From positions 147,158-211,157 of the forward strand of contig CAVYZX010000007.1 of assembly GCA_963773035.1 (NCBI GenBank): DNA of 64,000 nt, given 5' to 3'. Origin of the DNA: CAVRXZ01 sp963773035 (GTDB taxonomy: Bacteria; Acidobacteriota; Vicinamibacteria; Vicinamibacterales; CAVVIG01). Positions 8,775 through 18,437 of this stretch are shown here, piece by piece. The number at the start of each line of letters is the position of its first letter. The first letter of the stretch is position 1. The notes beneath the pieces were generated by a model, which was given only the letters and a program-made list of their open reading frames with translations, was not told the DNA's origin and ran no database searches. The translations under genes and the position numbers were made by a program.

Positions 8775-10691
8775 ATGTCACGCACTCTTCGCGCGACGGC
8801 CGTGATGGCCTTCGCGGTCGTCCGCCTTGCCACGTTGACCGCGGATAATCCGAACCAGCAGGCGCGCACTTCCCACCTGCGCCAAGAGGCGACCCAGACG
8901 CTCGCCGCGCTTCGCGCGCAATGGGAGGCGAAGCGAGGGGATCGACCCGCCAGTGCGGTGGATGCCGATACAGAACGGGCCGGTATGGATGCGGCGCGGG
9001 CGACGATGCGAGCGATGCGCACGGACGAGAACCGTCTGCTCGCCGACCGGGTGCAGGCCGACCAGGCCGTCAGCCGCCGTCTTCAACAAGTTACGTTCGT
9101 CCTCGTGGCAGTTACCGTGGGACTGCTTGGATGCATTGCCTGGCTCACCCTGCGCGCTGCCCGTCGGCAACGGCAGGACACTGATGCGCTTCGCCAAGCA
9201 AAAAGCAACTTGACGCTACAGGTCGATGCGCACGTCGCGGATCTTCGGGAATCAAACGAGCGGCTGCGATCGATCATCGACTCGGCGGTCGATGGCATCA
9301 TCGTGATCAACGATAAGGGGGCCATCGAAGCGTTCAATCGTGGAGCCGAGCGTTTGTTTGGCTATCCCCAGAGCGAAGTGATAGGCCACAACGTCAGTGT
9401 GCTGATGCCTTCACCCGACCAAGAGCAACACGACGCGTACCTCGCCAGGTATCTCGAGACGGGGGCGGCGAAGATCATCGGCGTCGGTCGTCAGGTGACG
9501 GGACGGCGTCGCAACGGGACGACCTTCCCGCTTCACCTGTCGGTGGGCGAGATGTCGATCAAGGGCGAGCGCAAGTTCACGGGCATGTTGCACGATCTCA
9601 GCGAGCGGATGCGGCTCGACGGAGAGCTGCGGGCCAGCGAGGCGCGGTGGCGGTCGGTCATTGAGTCCGCGGTAGATGGCATCGTGGTCATCGATGCGCA
9701 TGGTCGTATCGAAGCGTTCAACCCGGCAGCCGAAAGACTGTTCGGGCATCAGGAACGTGATGTCGTCGGGCGCAACGTCAACATGCTGATGCCCTCGCCT
9801 TATCACGAGGAACACGACACCTATCTCGCACGGTATCTTGCGACGGGTGTGCAGAAGATTATCGGGACCGGACGCGAGGTCACCGGCCTGCGGCAGGATG
9901 GGAGCACGTTTCCGCTGCATCTATCTGTGGGGAAGATGACGGTCGGCGGTGCACAAAAATTCACCGGCATTCTGCACGATCTGAGCGACCGCGTGCGCAT
10001 CGAAGAACAGCTCCGCGAACAGGCAGCGCTCGCCCGGCTCGGTGAGATGGCGGCGGTGATAGCTCATGAAGTCAAGAACCCATTAGCGGGGGTCCGTGGA
10101 GCCATTCAGGTCATCGGCTCGCGGCTGCCGAAGGACGGCAAAGACGTCGTGATGGTCAAGGAAATCGTGTCGCGGATCGACGCGCTCAACGAGCTGATGA
10201 AAGACCTCTTGTTGTTTGCGCGCCCCCCGCAACCGAAGCCAGCCCCAATCGACGTCACGACATTAGTGGCAACGACTGCTGATCTCCTCGGAAGCGATCC
10301 AGCGCTCAAGGAGGTGCACGTCCAAGTGGACGGAACCGCGCCGCAAATCATGGCGGACCCCGATCTTCTCAAGATCGTGTTCGTGAATTTGCTGATGAAT
10401 GGCGCCCACGCGATGCAGGGGCGGGGGACCATTCGCGTGTCCTTGGCCGCGGTGGCAGACACGTGTCAGATTGTGTTTGCCGATGAAGGCCCAGGTATCC
10501 CGGCGGAGGTCCGGGAAAAGATCTTCACGCCCTTCTTCACGACGAAATCGCGCGGATCGGGTCTGGGTCTGCCGACGGCCAGGCGCCTGATCGAGGCTCA
10601 CCGTGGGAGCATCACCATTGCGTGCCCCACGGCGGGCGGAACCATCGTCACCGTCAGCCTTCCTGGGACCGGCGCTGCCGCCGTGATCTAG
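8775..10691 (+). CDS. Hybrid CHASE3-like / tandem FixL-type PAS sensor histidine kinase
   Basis: A 638-residue membrane kinase. Residues 1-105 resemble a shortened CHASE3 sensor (DENRLLADR) ended by a TM helix at about 106-128. Two PAS domains follow (about 163-275 and 290-405), then HisKA with phospho-acceptor His431 (AHEVKNPLAG) and an HATPase domain (N, DEGPGIP, GSGLGLP boxes). Both PAS copies carry FixL heme-pocket residues at FixL spacing: His219/Arg225/Arg239 and His347/Arg353/Arg367, with IIGVGR and IIGTGR. An oxygen- or redox-sensing kinase is therefore likely. The kinase core is NtrB-like and closely similar to the kinase at 26106. GGGAATTCCCC at 8704-8714 lies upstream. No response regulator adjoins. 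Confidence 0.85.
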   Translation: MSRTLRATAVMAFAVVRLATLTADNPNQQARTSHLRQEATQTLAALRAQWEAKRGDRPASAVDADTERAGMDAARATMRAMRTDENRLLADRVQADQAVSRRLQQVTFVLVAVTVGLLGCIAWLTLRAARRQRQDTDALRQAKSNLTLQVDAHVADLRESNERLRSIIDSAVDGIIVINDKGAIEAFNRGAERLFGYPQSEVIGHNVSVLMPSPDQEQHDAYLARYLETGAAKIIGVGRQVTGRRRNGTTFPLHLSVGEMSIKGERKFTGMLHDLSERMRLDGELRASEARWRSVIESAVDGIVVIDAHGRIEAFNPAAERLFGHQERDVVGRNVNMLMPSPYHEEHDTYLARYLATGVQKIIGTGREVTGLRQDGSTFPLHLSVGKMTVGGAQKFTGILHDLSDRVRIEEQLREQAALARLGEMAAVIAHEVKNPLAGVRGAIQVIGSRLPKDGKDVVMVKEIVSRIDALNELMKDLLLFARPPQPKPAPIDVTTLVATTADLLGSDPALKEVHVQVDGTAPQIMADPDLLKIVFVNLLMNGAHAMQGRGTIRVSLAAVADTCQIVFADEGPGIPAEVREKIFTPFFTTKSRGSGLGLPTARRLIEAHRGSITIACPTAGGTIVTVSLPGTGAAAVI

Positions 10692-10704
10692 GCACGGCGT
10701 GCGC

Positions 10705-10736
10705 TGAATTTTTCCCAATATCGCGGAAAGTCTCGC
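10705..10736. promoter_or_regulatory. Orphan UAS-like palindrome between convergent genes
   Basis: GAATTTTTCCC then GCGGAAAGTCTCGC fits the regulon palindrome, but the flanking genes converge here and no sigma-54 element lies at the usual distance. Confidence 0.35.
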
Positions 10737-10769
10737 ACGCGCGAGCTCGCTCGTATTTCCTGACGACGT

Positions 10770-11321
10770 TCAGAATCCCGACAGCGTGGGACCGAAGAGC
10801 AATCCCAAGACGAGGGCGATCACAAGGGACAGCATCCAGGCGAGGCCACACACGGCCAGCGCACGGGCCGTGCTCGTATAGTCGAGCGCCTGCTTCACGG
10901 CCACGACGCTAGCCGCAAACGCCCACACGAGAGCCAGGGAGAACGCCGGAATCGTCACACCCGGCAACACGCCGAACACCTGGATCAGGCCGGGAGCGGC
11001 AGCAAAGCCCAACGTTCGCAGCAGTTCACCGACGTCCACCCGGGTGTCGGGCGTCGGCAGAATGCGCGCGCCAACTTGGAAAGTGACGAGGGCGAACGCC
11101 GCCCACGCCAGCAGGGCGATGACGCTGGCAACCGCAAAGAACGTCAAGGTGGCGGGCCCGCCAGCCGAGCCCCTGGCGCCGATTCCGGCCGCGAGGCTCG
11201 AAAAGACGACTACCGCCAGGGCTTGTCCCGTCGCGGCGCGGTCAGCCTCCACATCTTCATACGTGGCTGCGTCCAACAACGCAGCTCCGACGATGCGACG
11301 AACGAATGTTTGTCCTATCAC
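10770..11321 (-). CDS. YIP1-like polytopic membrane protein
   Basis: A 183-residue protein with four to five hydrophobic helices (about 30-50, 58-85, 105-130, 135-150, 158-180) and the layout of YIP1/DUF1282-type inner-membrane proteins. Function is unknown. Start GTG 11321 has AGAGGA at good spacing. A strong sigma-54 promoter on the minus strand (11354-11369) gives a 22-base leader. It is divergent from the DUF4342 gene, so both are likely induced together. Confidence 0.7.
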   Translation of the reverse strand: MIGQTFVRRIVGAALLDAATYEDVEADRAATGQALAVVVFSSLAAGIGARGSAGGPATLTFFAVASVIALLAWAAFALVTFQVGARILPTPDTRVDVGELLRTLGFAAAPGLIQVFGVLPGVTIPAFSLALVWAFAASVVAVKQALDYTSTARALAVCGLAWMLSLVIALVLGLLFGPTLSGF

Positions 11322-11353
11322 GTAATTCCTCTTGAGCTCCCGGTGCGATGAAT

Positions 11354-11369
11354 TGCATGCGCCGTACCA
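11354..11369 (-). promoter_or_regulatory. Sigma-54 promoter TGGTACGGCGCATGCA (minus strand)
   Basis: 11 of 12 consensus positions; predicted start about 11343 for the YIP1-like gene. A weak UAS-like stretch (CTTTTGC and AAAACGGGGAC, 11451-11473) lies about 90 bp upstream of it. Confidence 0.65.
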
Positions 11370-11442
11370 TCCGGTTCTTGGGTACGACCGGCCTTTGCGG
11401 GTTGCAATATCTCCGACAACACGGTTTCAATGCGGGCTCAGC

Positions 11443-11458
11443 AGGCTAATCTTTTGCA
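11443..11458 (+). promoter_or_regulatory. Sigma-54-like promoter AGGCTAATCTTTTGCA
   Basis: GG-N10-GC with TTGCA; 9 of 12 positions. Predicted start about 11469, before ATG 11513 (SD TGGAGAG). Confidence 0.5.
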
Positions 11459-11512
11459 AACGAAAACGGGGACTCGATAGCGATCCGTGAGAGCAGGACT
11501 GGAGAGTGGGCA

Positions 11513-11800
11513 ATGGAAGAGAAGACGTACTGGGATTCATTCAAGGCCGGCAGTGAGAACGTGCTCGAGAAAATCAAGGGGCTCATCCACGAGGGCAACG
11601 TACGGCGCGTGGTGATCCAGCACCAGGGCCGGACTGTGGCGGAGTTTCCGCTGACCGCAGGTGTCGTCGGAGTCGTCCTGGCGCCGGTGGTGGCAGCGAT
11701 CGGCGCGCTCGTTGCGCTGCTGCAGGACTGCACCATTCAGGTCGAGCGAGTGAAGCCTGAAGCCTCCGCCGACGAGCCATCTGGGACGGCAACTCACTGA
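11513..11800 (+). CDS. DUF4342 family protein
   Basis: A 95-residue protein with the DUF4342 pattern: ENVLEKIKGLIHEGNVRRVVIQ, then a hydrophobic GVVGVVLAPVVAAIGALVALL helix and CTIQVER near the C-terminus. Family members are small, widespread and of unknown function, often membrane-associated. The next gene starts 46 bases downstream with its own sigma-54 element. Divergent from the YIP1-like gene. Confidence 0.85.
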   Translation: MEEKTYWDSFKAGSENVLEKIKGLIHEGNVRRVVIQHQGRTVAEFPLTAGVVGVVLAPVVAAIGALVALLQDCTIQVERVKPEASADEPSGTATH

Positions 11801-11807
11801 CGTCAGG

Positions 11808-11823
11808 TGGCTGACCTCTTGCT
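11808..11823 (+). promoter_or_regulatory. Sigma-54 promoter TGGCTGACCTCTTGCT
   Basis: 10 of 12 positions with exact GG-N10-GC. Predicted start about 11834 leaves a 13-base leader that is essentially the TGGAGG ribosome-binding site of the 11847 gene. Confidence 0.55.
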
Positions 11824-11846
11824 ACCGGATTGGCTGGAGGCAAACC

Positions 11847-12275
11847 ATGAAATCCCGACTTGCGATTCTCGTCGCTGCCGGCCTCTTTTGGACGATGGCG
11901 ACGCCCGCCCCCGTGTTTGGTCAACAGGATGAGCAGACCCCACACAACCACTTCCAGTTCGAGGATGCGCAAACCCAACCCGAACATGTCCCGAACGTGA
12001 CCGCCCACAAAGCCGACGCCGGGCAGTCGACGCAGGGGAGGATGAACATGGGCATGATGGCGTCGGATGCCAAGCTCGAAGCGCTCGTGAAGAAGATGAA
12101 CGCCGCACAGGGCGCGGCGAAGACCGACGCGATGGCCGAGCTGCTGACCGCCCTCGTCGAGAATCACCGGACGATGTGCGGGCCCATGATGGCGAAGATG
12201 ATGTCGATGATGGACATGATGAAGAATATGGGCGACAAGGGCCAAGATCCAGCGCCGGCTGGTCCGCAGAAATGA
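11847..12275 (+). CDS. Exported methionine/histidine-rich small protein
   Basis: A 142-residue protein with a signal peptide (residues 1-25, ending VFGQ), a charged, His-containing middle (HNHFQFEDA, EHVPNVTAHK) and a C-terminal helix very rich in Met (MCGPMMAKMMSMMDMMKNM, about 108-126). Met/His clusters in periplasmic proteins often bind copper, so a metal-buffering role is possible but unproven. It has its own sigma-54 promoter and ends at a strong inverted repeat. Confidence 0.7.
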   Translation: MKSRLAILVAAGLFWTMATPAPVFGQQDEQTPHNHFQFEDAQTQPEHVPNVTAHKADAGQSTQGRMNMGMMASDAKLEALVKKMNAAQGAAKTDAMAELLTALVENHRTMCGPMMAKMMSMMDMMKNMGDKGQDPAPAGPQK

Positions 12276-12280
12276 GGCAG

Positions 12281-12304
12281 GGGCGCGCTATTCCACGCGC
12301 GCCC
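12281..12304. terminator. GC-rich inverted repeat, probable bidirectional terminator
   Basis: GGGCGCGC and GCGCGCCC flank an 8-base loop between the convergent 11847 gene and the P-type ATPase. No clear U-tract, so termination is inferred from position and stem strength. Confidence 0.5.
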
Positions 12305-15049
12305 AGCCCTCCTCGAAACCTTCAGTCCGCTTGCTCGTTGGTGCCTCAGGCGCTCGTACGGAAGATGCCCGCCGTCGTTTCCAGAGCGCATCGAGCAGAA
12401 GGAGCGCCGCCGCAAAGGGCAGAGCAATGGCCCAGGCGGTCCATCCGATGGGAGCGGTTCCGAACACGCGCTGCCCCCAAACGGTATAAACGAAGCCGAC
12501 TGCCAGCAGGAGCTCGATCATCACGCCGCCGAAAAGCAGTCGATTCGCCAGGATGTCTCTCATGGCAAACGGGCGTGTTTCGCTTCGACAAGCAAAGACG
12601 TTGGCCATCTGGGTGATCACGATGGCCGTCATGCAGGCGGTTGTGGCGCGCAGGTACAAGGGGTCAGAAATCGCGAGCGTTTGACCCCATCGCCACCCTC
12701 CACCCGTGATCACGAACGCGTACGCTGTCATCGCCGCGACCGACTCGACGACACCCAGGAGCAAGTACACGCGACGGATCAGCCGGTAGTCGATCAGGCG
12801 ATCGTGTTTCGCGCGCGGAGGGCGGCGCATGACTTCCGCATCAGGGCGTTCGGCCCCGAGCCCGAGCGCCGGCAGCATATCGGTGCCGAGGTCCACGGCG
12901 AGCACCTGGATGATCGTCAAGGGAAGCGGGATCCGTAGAAGGACGAATGCCAAATAAGGCACGAGCTCCGGAACGTTCGATGTCATCACGTAGGTCGTAA
13001 ACTTCCGAATGTTGTCGAACACGCCCCGTCCTTCCTCGATCGCTGCGACGATGCTCGCGAAGTTGTCGTCGAGCAGCACGATGTCGGCTGCGTGACGCGA
13101 TACGTCGGTACCGCTGATGCCCATCGCCACGCCCACGTCGGCGGCCTTCAAGGCTGGCGCATCGTTCACGCCGTCGCCAGTGACCGCCACGATCGCGCCG
13201 GCCTTTTGAAACGCACGCACGATTCGAAGCTTCTGTTCGGCGGACGTCCGCGCGAAGATCGACTTCGGGACGGTCAATCAGAAAGCGTAACTCAGCCTCG
13301 GAGAGGCCGTTGAGCCTGTCGCCGGTCATCACGGTCGGCGTAGCGCTTGTCACCAGACCGATGGCCCGTGCAATAGCGCACGCGGTGTCGGGATGATCGC
13401 CGGTAACCATGACGACCTTGATGCCGGCCCTGTGGCACTGTTCCAGCGCACGGAGACACTTCAGGGCGCGGCGGATCTTCGAACCCGACGAGACCTGTCA
13501 GCGTGAGAGATTCCTCGAGATGATCGTGGTCCGTCGGCTCGCGACAAGCTGGCGATACGCGAGCGCCAACACTCGAAGACCGTCGCGTCCCATTGCAGAC
13601 TCGGTCGTCCAGGTAGTGCCGACGCCTCCACGCGTCGTCGAGTGGCAGCAGGGCCCGTCAGGTGTGTCCACGCAATGCAGCGCGGCAGGATGGTCTGCAG
13701 CGCCCCCTTTGCGTACAGCACGAACCCTTCGCCGTCACGATGCAGGGAGGAGACCCGCATCCGCTCGGCCGAAAAGGGAAGGAAATCGACGCGCGGCAAC
13801 CGAGAGCCGGGCAACGCGCGGCGGCCCATCTCGGCAAGAGCCACCTCCATGGGGTCGCCAAGCAGATCGACCGTCAGGTCCCTGGCGTGTGCTCTCGGCG
13901 TGAATGGCGATTTCGAAGAATCGGCGGAAGCGCGTCACGAATATCGGTTCTGAGACGGCGGCGTTCGCGTCGACGGACTCACCGGCCACGACAAGCCTCC
14001 GGGCTTGCATGCGGCCCTCGGTCAGCGTGCCGGTTTTGTCGGTGCAGATGACGGTGGCCGAGCCGAGCGCCTCGACCGCCGGTAGATGGCGGACGAGCGT
14101 GCGACGCGCAGCCATACGCTGCGCGCCCATCGCCATCGACAGTGTCAAGGTCGGCAAGAGCCCTTCGGGCACGTTGGCGACAATCACGCCGATGGCAAAC
14201 ACGAAGTTGTTCCAGAACGGCAAATCGACCGCACGGCCGACAACGAACAGCGTCGACACCAAGAAGCACCGATACGAAAGCAATCAGCCGACTGAGGGCC
14301 GCTATCTCACGCTGCAGCGGAGCAATCCGCTCTGGCGCGATTTGCGTGAGATGAGCCAACCGCCCGAACTCGGTGTGCATCCCTGTCGCAACAACGACGG
14401 CGGATGCTTCGCCGGCTACGACCGCCGTACCGGCCAGCACCATGTTGCGCTGCTGGGCGCGGACGTCGTGTGCGGTGTCGAGATCCGCCTTCGCGTCGCG
14501 TCCGACCGGTACTGATTCGCCGGTCAGCGTGGCATTATCGATACGCAGATCGAAGGCCTCGATCAACCGGCAGTCGGCAGGGATCTGGTCGCCTTCGGCC
14601 AACGAAATCACGTCTCCGGGGACCAGCGTGGTTGCGGGCTGTTCGCTGGTGAGTCCGTTACGCCGGACACGCACAGCCGAGGGAAGCAGCCGCTGGAGTG
14701 CTTCGAGCGCGTGGTAGGCCCGGCGCTCCTGCCAGAACGAGAACAGACCGTTGATGAGGATGACGGCGACGACCGCGGCGGCGAGCGTCGCCATGCCACT
14801 GCCTGGGTTCCAGGCTTCGGCGAGTGCGGCGAGACCGGCGGCCGTCCACAGGATTACCGCGAAGAAGTGCGTGAACTGGGCGAGCAATTGCGCGAGCGCT
14901 GAACGTCCCTTGACGCGTTCCAATGCATTCGGGCCGAACTCGTGCGCACGAGTCAAGGCTTCGGCAGTCGTAGGCCCGTCTGGTCCGCTGTTCAGCGAGC
15001 GGAGCGCCGCGTCGGCATCGAACCGGTGAATCGAATCAGAAGGAACCAC
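12288..15049 (-). pseudogene. P-type cation-transporting ATPase, broken by about seven frameshifts
   Basis: Reading from GTG 15049, all landmarks of a P2-type cation pump are present but spread over several frames: actuator loop TLTGESVPVG, TM4 VIVANVPEGLLPTLTL, phosphorylation site DKTGTLTEG, nucleotide-binding KGALQTILPRC, MVTGDHPDTA, GDGVNDAPAL and C-terminal TM helices. Frame changes occur near 14260, 13893, 13640, 13590, 13500, 13440 and 13270. No landmark residue is lost and the stops arise only from frame changes. That argues for indel sequencing errors or a very recent knock-out rather than old decay. It would pump cations (Ca, Na/K or Mg class undetermined) across the inner membrane. 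Confidence 0.75.
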
Positions 15050-15091
15050 GTGAGTTCACTCAAGACGTTCGCAGCCGGCGTCGGTCGGCCT

Positions 15092-15954
15092 TCAATGAAT
15101 CCAGAAGTCGAGCACGATGGTGACCAGGACGTCGACCGGCGTACCGCCGAGGCGCCCCGGTTCGAACCGCCATTGGCGCGCAGCGAGGACAGCTTGTTCG
15201 TCGAGGCCTCGGGGATCCAGCGATCGAATGACTCGAATATCCGCCGGAGTGCCGTCCCGTCTCACGACGAGCTCCAAGACGATCGAGCCTTGGATCTTCT
15301 TAAGGAGCGCGTCGCTCGTGTAGGTTGGTTTGACCTCGACGAGCACGCGCGGCGGTGCGACGGCGCCGCCTGGTCGATAGACGCCGCCGCCAATTCCACC
15401 GCCGGTGCCGGGACCGATGCCCGGCCCTCGTCCAGCTCCGATACCCGTTCCCACACCTTCACCAACGCCGCCACCTGAACCTGGCCCGGTCGATGTGCCA
15501 TCGGGCACGCCGCCTGTCGGGAGCCCCACCTGGTCGAAGGTGCCTGAGGCCAGTGGCTTGGCATCGAGCACAACCTGAGGCAGCGACGGAAGGTCGGCCA
15601 TTCCGCTGACAGCCGGCGGGGCGCCTTCGTCGCCCTCAGCGTGACTTTGTCCGACCCGACACCCTGGGCACGGCGAATGGGCCCGGGCTGGCGGTTTCCG
15701 CCGCCGCCGCCACCTCCGCTGATCCGAGGCGACTCGCGGGCGATGAAAACAAGACGGCGCACCTCGACCGGCAGCGGGACTGTTGGAGCAGCGACAGTCG
15801 CGGACCCCGGCGAGGTCGACCGTGCCGCAGCGATCACGATGAGCGAGGCGGCTATCGCGTGTAGCCCAAGAGACACGAGAAGCTGGAGGGCCCACGACCA
15901 GCGGCCGCGGGGGAGTCGTGGAGCAGGAGGTCCGATCTCGCTGATGCGCACCAC
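15092..15954 (-). CDS. TonB-like energy-transducing protein, frameshifted
   Basis: The N-terminal frame from GTG 15954 gives a cytoplasmic tail, one TM helix (ALQLLVSLGLHAIAASLIVIAAA) and a periplasmic linker. One base appears missing near 15622 (CCCC run), after which the second frame continues with a Gly-rich linker and a classical TonB C-terminal domain (KIQGSIVLELVVRRDGTPADIRVIRSLD, WRFEPGRLGGTPVDV). It would energise TonB-dependent receptors such as the one at 32609. There is no Shine-Dalgarno; a sigma-54 element at 15967 predicts transcription starting two bases before the GTG. Confidence 0.75.
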
Positions 15955-15966
15955 AGAAGTGGTTGT

Positions 15967-15982
15967 GGCAAAGAAAATGCCT
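15967..15982 (-). promoter_or_regulatory. Sigma-54-like promoter AGGCATTTTCTTTGCC (minus strand)
   Basis: 9 of 12 positions, GG-N10-GC exact. Predicted start about 15956, two bases upstream of the GTG of the TonB-like gene. The UAS at 16068 is about 100 bp upstream. Confidence 0.5.
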
Positions 15983-16067
15983 GTGCCGGGTCGTCTCCTC
16001 GCGGGTGATTTTCGGCGTGATTCGACTCGCCGTGATGCGACGCCCCTTATTGAGGGTGGGTCGGACT

Positions 16068-16100
16068 GCGGAGAATTTCGACAACTGCGGCATAATTCGC
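16068..16100. promoter_or_regulatory. UAS of the sigma-54 regulon between tonB-like and amidase genes
   Basis: GCGGAGAATTTCG and GCGGCATAATTCGCGG boxes fit the regulon palindrome. Position suits the minus-strand promoter at 15967. Confidence 0.45.
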
Positions 16101-16160
16101 GGCGTCAAAAGCGTCTGACGCGAAGGTGCGCGCAATCGCGGCAATCTCGACGGGTATCAC

Positions 16161-17606
16161 GTGGACCCCAGCTGCACGGCTACTTTTGTCGCGCGGGCCA
16201 TTCGAGCGCGCGAGGTGACGTCGACGGAGATTCTGGAGAGACTCCTCGACCGCATAGCGAGATTCAATCCGCACCTGAATGCGATCGTCACGCTGGACCG
16301 GGAGGGAGCGCGACAGCGTGCACGTGAGGCCGATGCTGCTGCGGAGCGTGGGCAGTGGTGGGGGGTTCTGCATGGCGTCCCCATCACGATCAAGGACGCG
16401 TTCGACACCGCCGGCCTACGCACTGTCAGCGGGCATCCCCGCCTCGCCCAGCGCGTGCCCACTGAGGATGCCGTTGCCGTCTCGCACTTGAGGCGTGCTG
16501 GCGCGATCATTCTTGGTAAAACGAACCTGCCGGCGCTGGCCAACGGGATCCAGTCCGACAACCCGGTGTTCGGCCGAACCAACAATCCATGGGACCTGCA
16601 GCGAACCCCGGGTGGCAGCTCGGGCGGCTCGGCTGCGGCGATATCGGCAAAGCTGTCGTACCTCGATCTCGGAAGCGACATCGGTGGCTCCATCCGGATT
16701 CCCGCGCACTTCTGCGGCGTGTATGGGCTGAAGACCACGGCCGGACGTGTGTCCGGGAAGGGTCATGTGGCGAGCCTCCGGCCACCCCGCGTGCCGGCGG
16801 GGTGGGAAAGACTGATGCTCCTGCCCTCGTTCGGTCCTCTGGCGCGTTCCATCGACGATCTTCGTCTGGCGTTCTCGGTTCTTACGGATTCATCGGGGCC
16901 AGCGGTAGAGCCGCTGTCGCCGAAGCCGCTGACAGAACTTCGGGTTGCCTGGACCGATGACTTCGGCGGTGCGCCGCTCAGCCGGAACTCGCGTCGCGTC
17001 ATCGCTGGCTTCATTGAATCCTTGACGCCGCACGTCGGTGCGGTCAGCAGGGAAAGGGGCGGCCGGTTCGACTTCAGCGAAGCTTGGTACACCGCTGGCG
17101 TGTGCCTTGGAGCGGCGAACAGCCTGTTCCAATCAGCGGCTCGCCAGGTGCTGCGCCGATTCGCCGGCCCTGTGCTGGCTGCGCTGAGCCCGCGCGATCC
17201 GCTGATGCGTGGCATCTACATCGGCGCATCCTGCCGATCGGCCATCGTCAACGCCGCGTTCGAGCATCGCGAGCGATTGATCGAACAGCTCGAGGAGTTC
17301 CTCGACCACTGGGACGTATGGATCTGCCCAGTATTCCCGACCGCCGCTTTTACCCATCGCTCGGCGCACGCGCAAATCGAGGTCGATGACCAGCGCGTGA
17401 GCATGCTTCGTGCGAATCTGCTCCACAACGTGATCTTCAATGTGACGGGGCACCCCGTTGTCTCAGTGCCGATTGGATTGTCTGCGGAAGGCCTTCCGAT
17501 TGGAGTTCAGCTCGTCGGCCGGCGATCGAATGACGGCGAACTGCTCAATGTCGCCGAGCAGGTCGCGAGCGCGACGGCGGGGTTTCGGCGCCCACCGGGC
17601 TTCTAA
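16161..17606 (+). CDS. Amidase signature (AS) family hydrolase
   Basis: A 481-residue protein with the AS core: catalytic Lys in GVPITIKDAFD (about residue 78), the Gly/Ser-rich TPGGSSGGSAAA (about 152-163) holding the cis-Ser, and DIGGSIRIPAHFCGVYGLKTT with the nucleophile Ser. It hydrolyses an amide bond. The C-terminal VSVPIGLSAEGLPIGVQLVG is also typical. The gene stands alone with no GatB/C partners, so a GatA role is unlikely; substrate is unknown. GTG start. Confidence 0.9.
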   Translation: MDPSCTATFVARAIRAREVTSTEILERLLDRIARFNPHLNAIVTLDREGARQRAREADAAAERGQWWGVLHGVPITIKDAFDTAGLRTVSGHPRLAQRVPTEDAVAVSHLRRAGAIILGKTNLPALANGIQSDNPVFGRTNNPWDLQRTPGGSSGGSAAAISAKLSYLDLGSDIGGSIRIPAHFCGVYGLKTTAGRVSGKGHVASLRPPRVPAGWERLMLLPSFGPLARSIDDLRLAFSVLTDSSGPAVEPLSPKPLTELRVAWTDDFGGAPLSRNSRRVIAGFIESLTPHVGAVSRERGGRFDFSEAWYTAGVCLGAANSLFQSAARQVLRRFAGPVLAALSPRDPLMRGIYIGASCRSAIVNAAFEHRERLIEQLEEFLDHWDVWICPVFPTAAFTHRSAHAQIEVDDQRVSMLRANLLHNVIFNVTGHPVVSVPIGLSAEGLPIGVQLVGRRSNDGELLNVAEQVASATAGFRRPPGF

Positions 17607-17642
17607 GCCGACCGTGATCGTGTGGCGATCGCCTGCCAGTTG

Positions 17643-18437
17643 TCACGCTCGCCAATGGCTGACGACCGCGGCAGCCACTACAGCCAGCGCCAGCCAAGAA
17701 ACCGAGATGGGACCCGGCGGCAGATCCAGGTGATAAGCCAGCACCAGTCCTCCCCAGACGGCTGAGACGCCAACGAGTGCCGCTACCGCGAATGTCGTGC
17801 GGATCCGGCGTGTCACGAGCAAGGAAGCCATGGGCGCGAGCGTCATCAAGGAAAACGTCAGCAGGACCCCGATTTCGTGGACGGCCGCTGCCGCCGCGAC
17901 ACCAATCGCGAGATTCAAACAGACCGACCAGGCACGCGTCTTCACACCGGCCACTTGTGCGGCCTCTGCGTCGAAGGTGACCAGGAGGAATCTCGATCCG
18001 AAAAGCAGTTGCGTGACGCCGACGGCGACCGCCACGACAATGAGCACGACGGTGTGACTTGCGCTGACGGCGAGCACATTGCCGTAGAGCAAGTGCAGCG
18101 TGTCCACCTCGGCGGTGGTCGTTCTGGCCAGAATGAGTACTGTGGCCGATGCGGCGGCAGCGTACCCCCATCCGTTGATGGATTCCGCAGGGACGTGGCG
18201 TGGTGAGGGCATGACACCCAGTGCTACCGCCGCAGTGAGTGCGGCGATGATCGCGGTGATCTCGGGTGGCCACGCCAGAAGTTGCGCGACGGCGGTCCCC
18301 ACGGTGGCCGCATTGGCGAGCACCAATCCGAGAAAGACCATTCGACGCAGAATCAGATAGACGCCGATCGTGCTGAGCGGGAGGCTCGCCGCAAGGGAAG
18401 CCACGAGCGCCACACGCATGAATGCGGCTTCAAACAT
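17643..18437 (-). CDS. Metal-type ABC transporter permease (ZnuB/MntB family)
   Basis: A 264-residue protein with about eight hydrophobic helices and ABC-3 family motifs (LILRRMVFLGLVLANAATVG, AHTVVLIV region, EIGVLLTFSLMTLAPMASLLV). It forms the channel for zinc, manganese or iron-type uptake with the ATPase encoded just upstream (genes overlap by 8 bases). Start MFEAAFMRV at 18437. No periplasmic metal-binding protein gene is adjacent, which is unusual for a complete importer. Confidence 0.85.
   Translation of the reverse strand: MFEAAFMRVALVASLAASLPLSTIGVYLILRRMVFLGLVLANAATVGTAVAQLLAWPPEITAIIAALTAAVALGVMPSPRHVPAESINGWGYAAAASATVLILARTTTAEVDTLHLLYGNVLAVSASHTVVLIVVAVAVGVTQLLFGSRFLLVTFDAEAAQVAGVKTRAWSVCLNLAIGVAAAAAVHEIGVLLTFSLMTLAPMASLLVTRRIRTTFAVAALVGVSAVWGGLVLAYHLDLPPGPISVSWLALAVVAAAVVSHWRA

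Noticed and set aside
11443..11475. UAS between the YIP1-like and DUF4342 genes
   Set aside because: CTTTTGC and AAAACGGGGAC only partly fit and overlap a promoter; mentioned but not counted.
16161..17606. GatA subunit of the Glu-tRNA amidotransferase
   Set aside because: No GatB or GatC gene is adjacent and many AS-family amidases share the same motifs.
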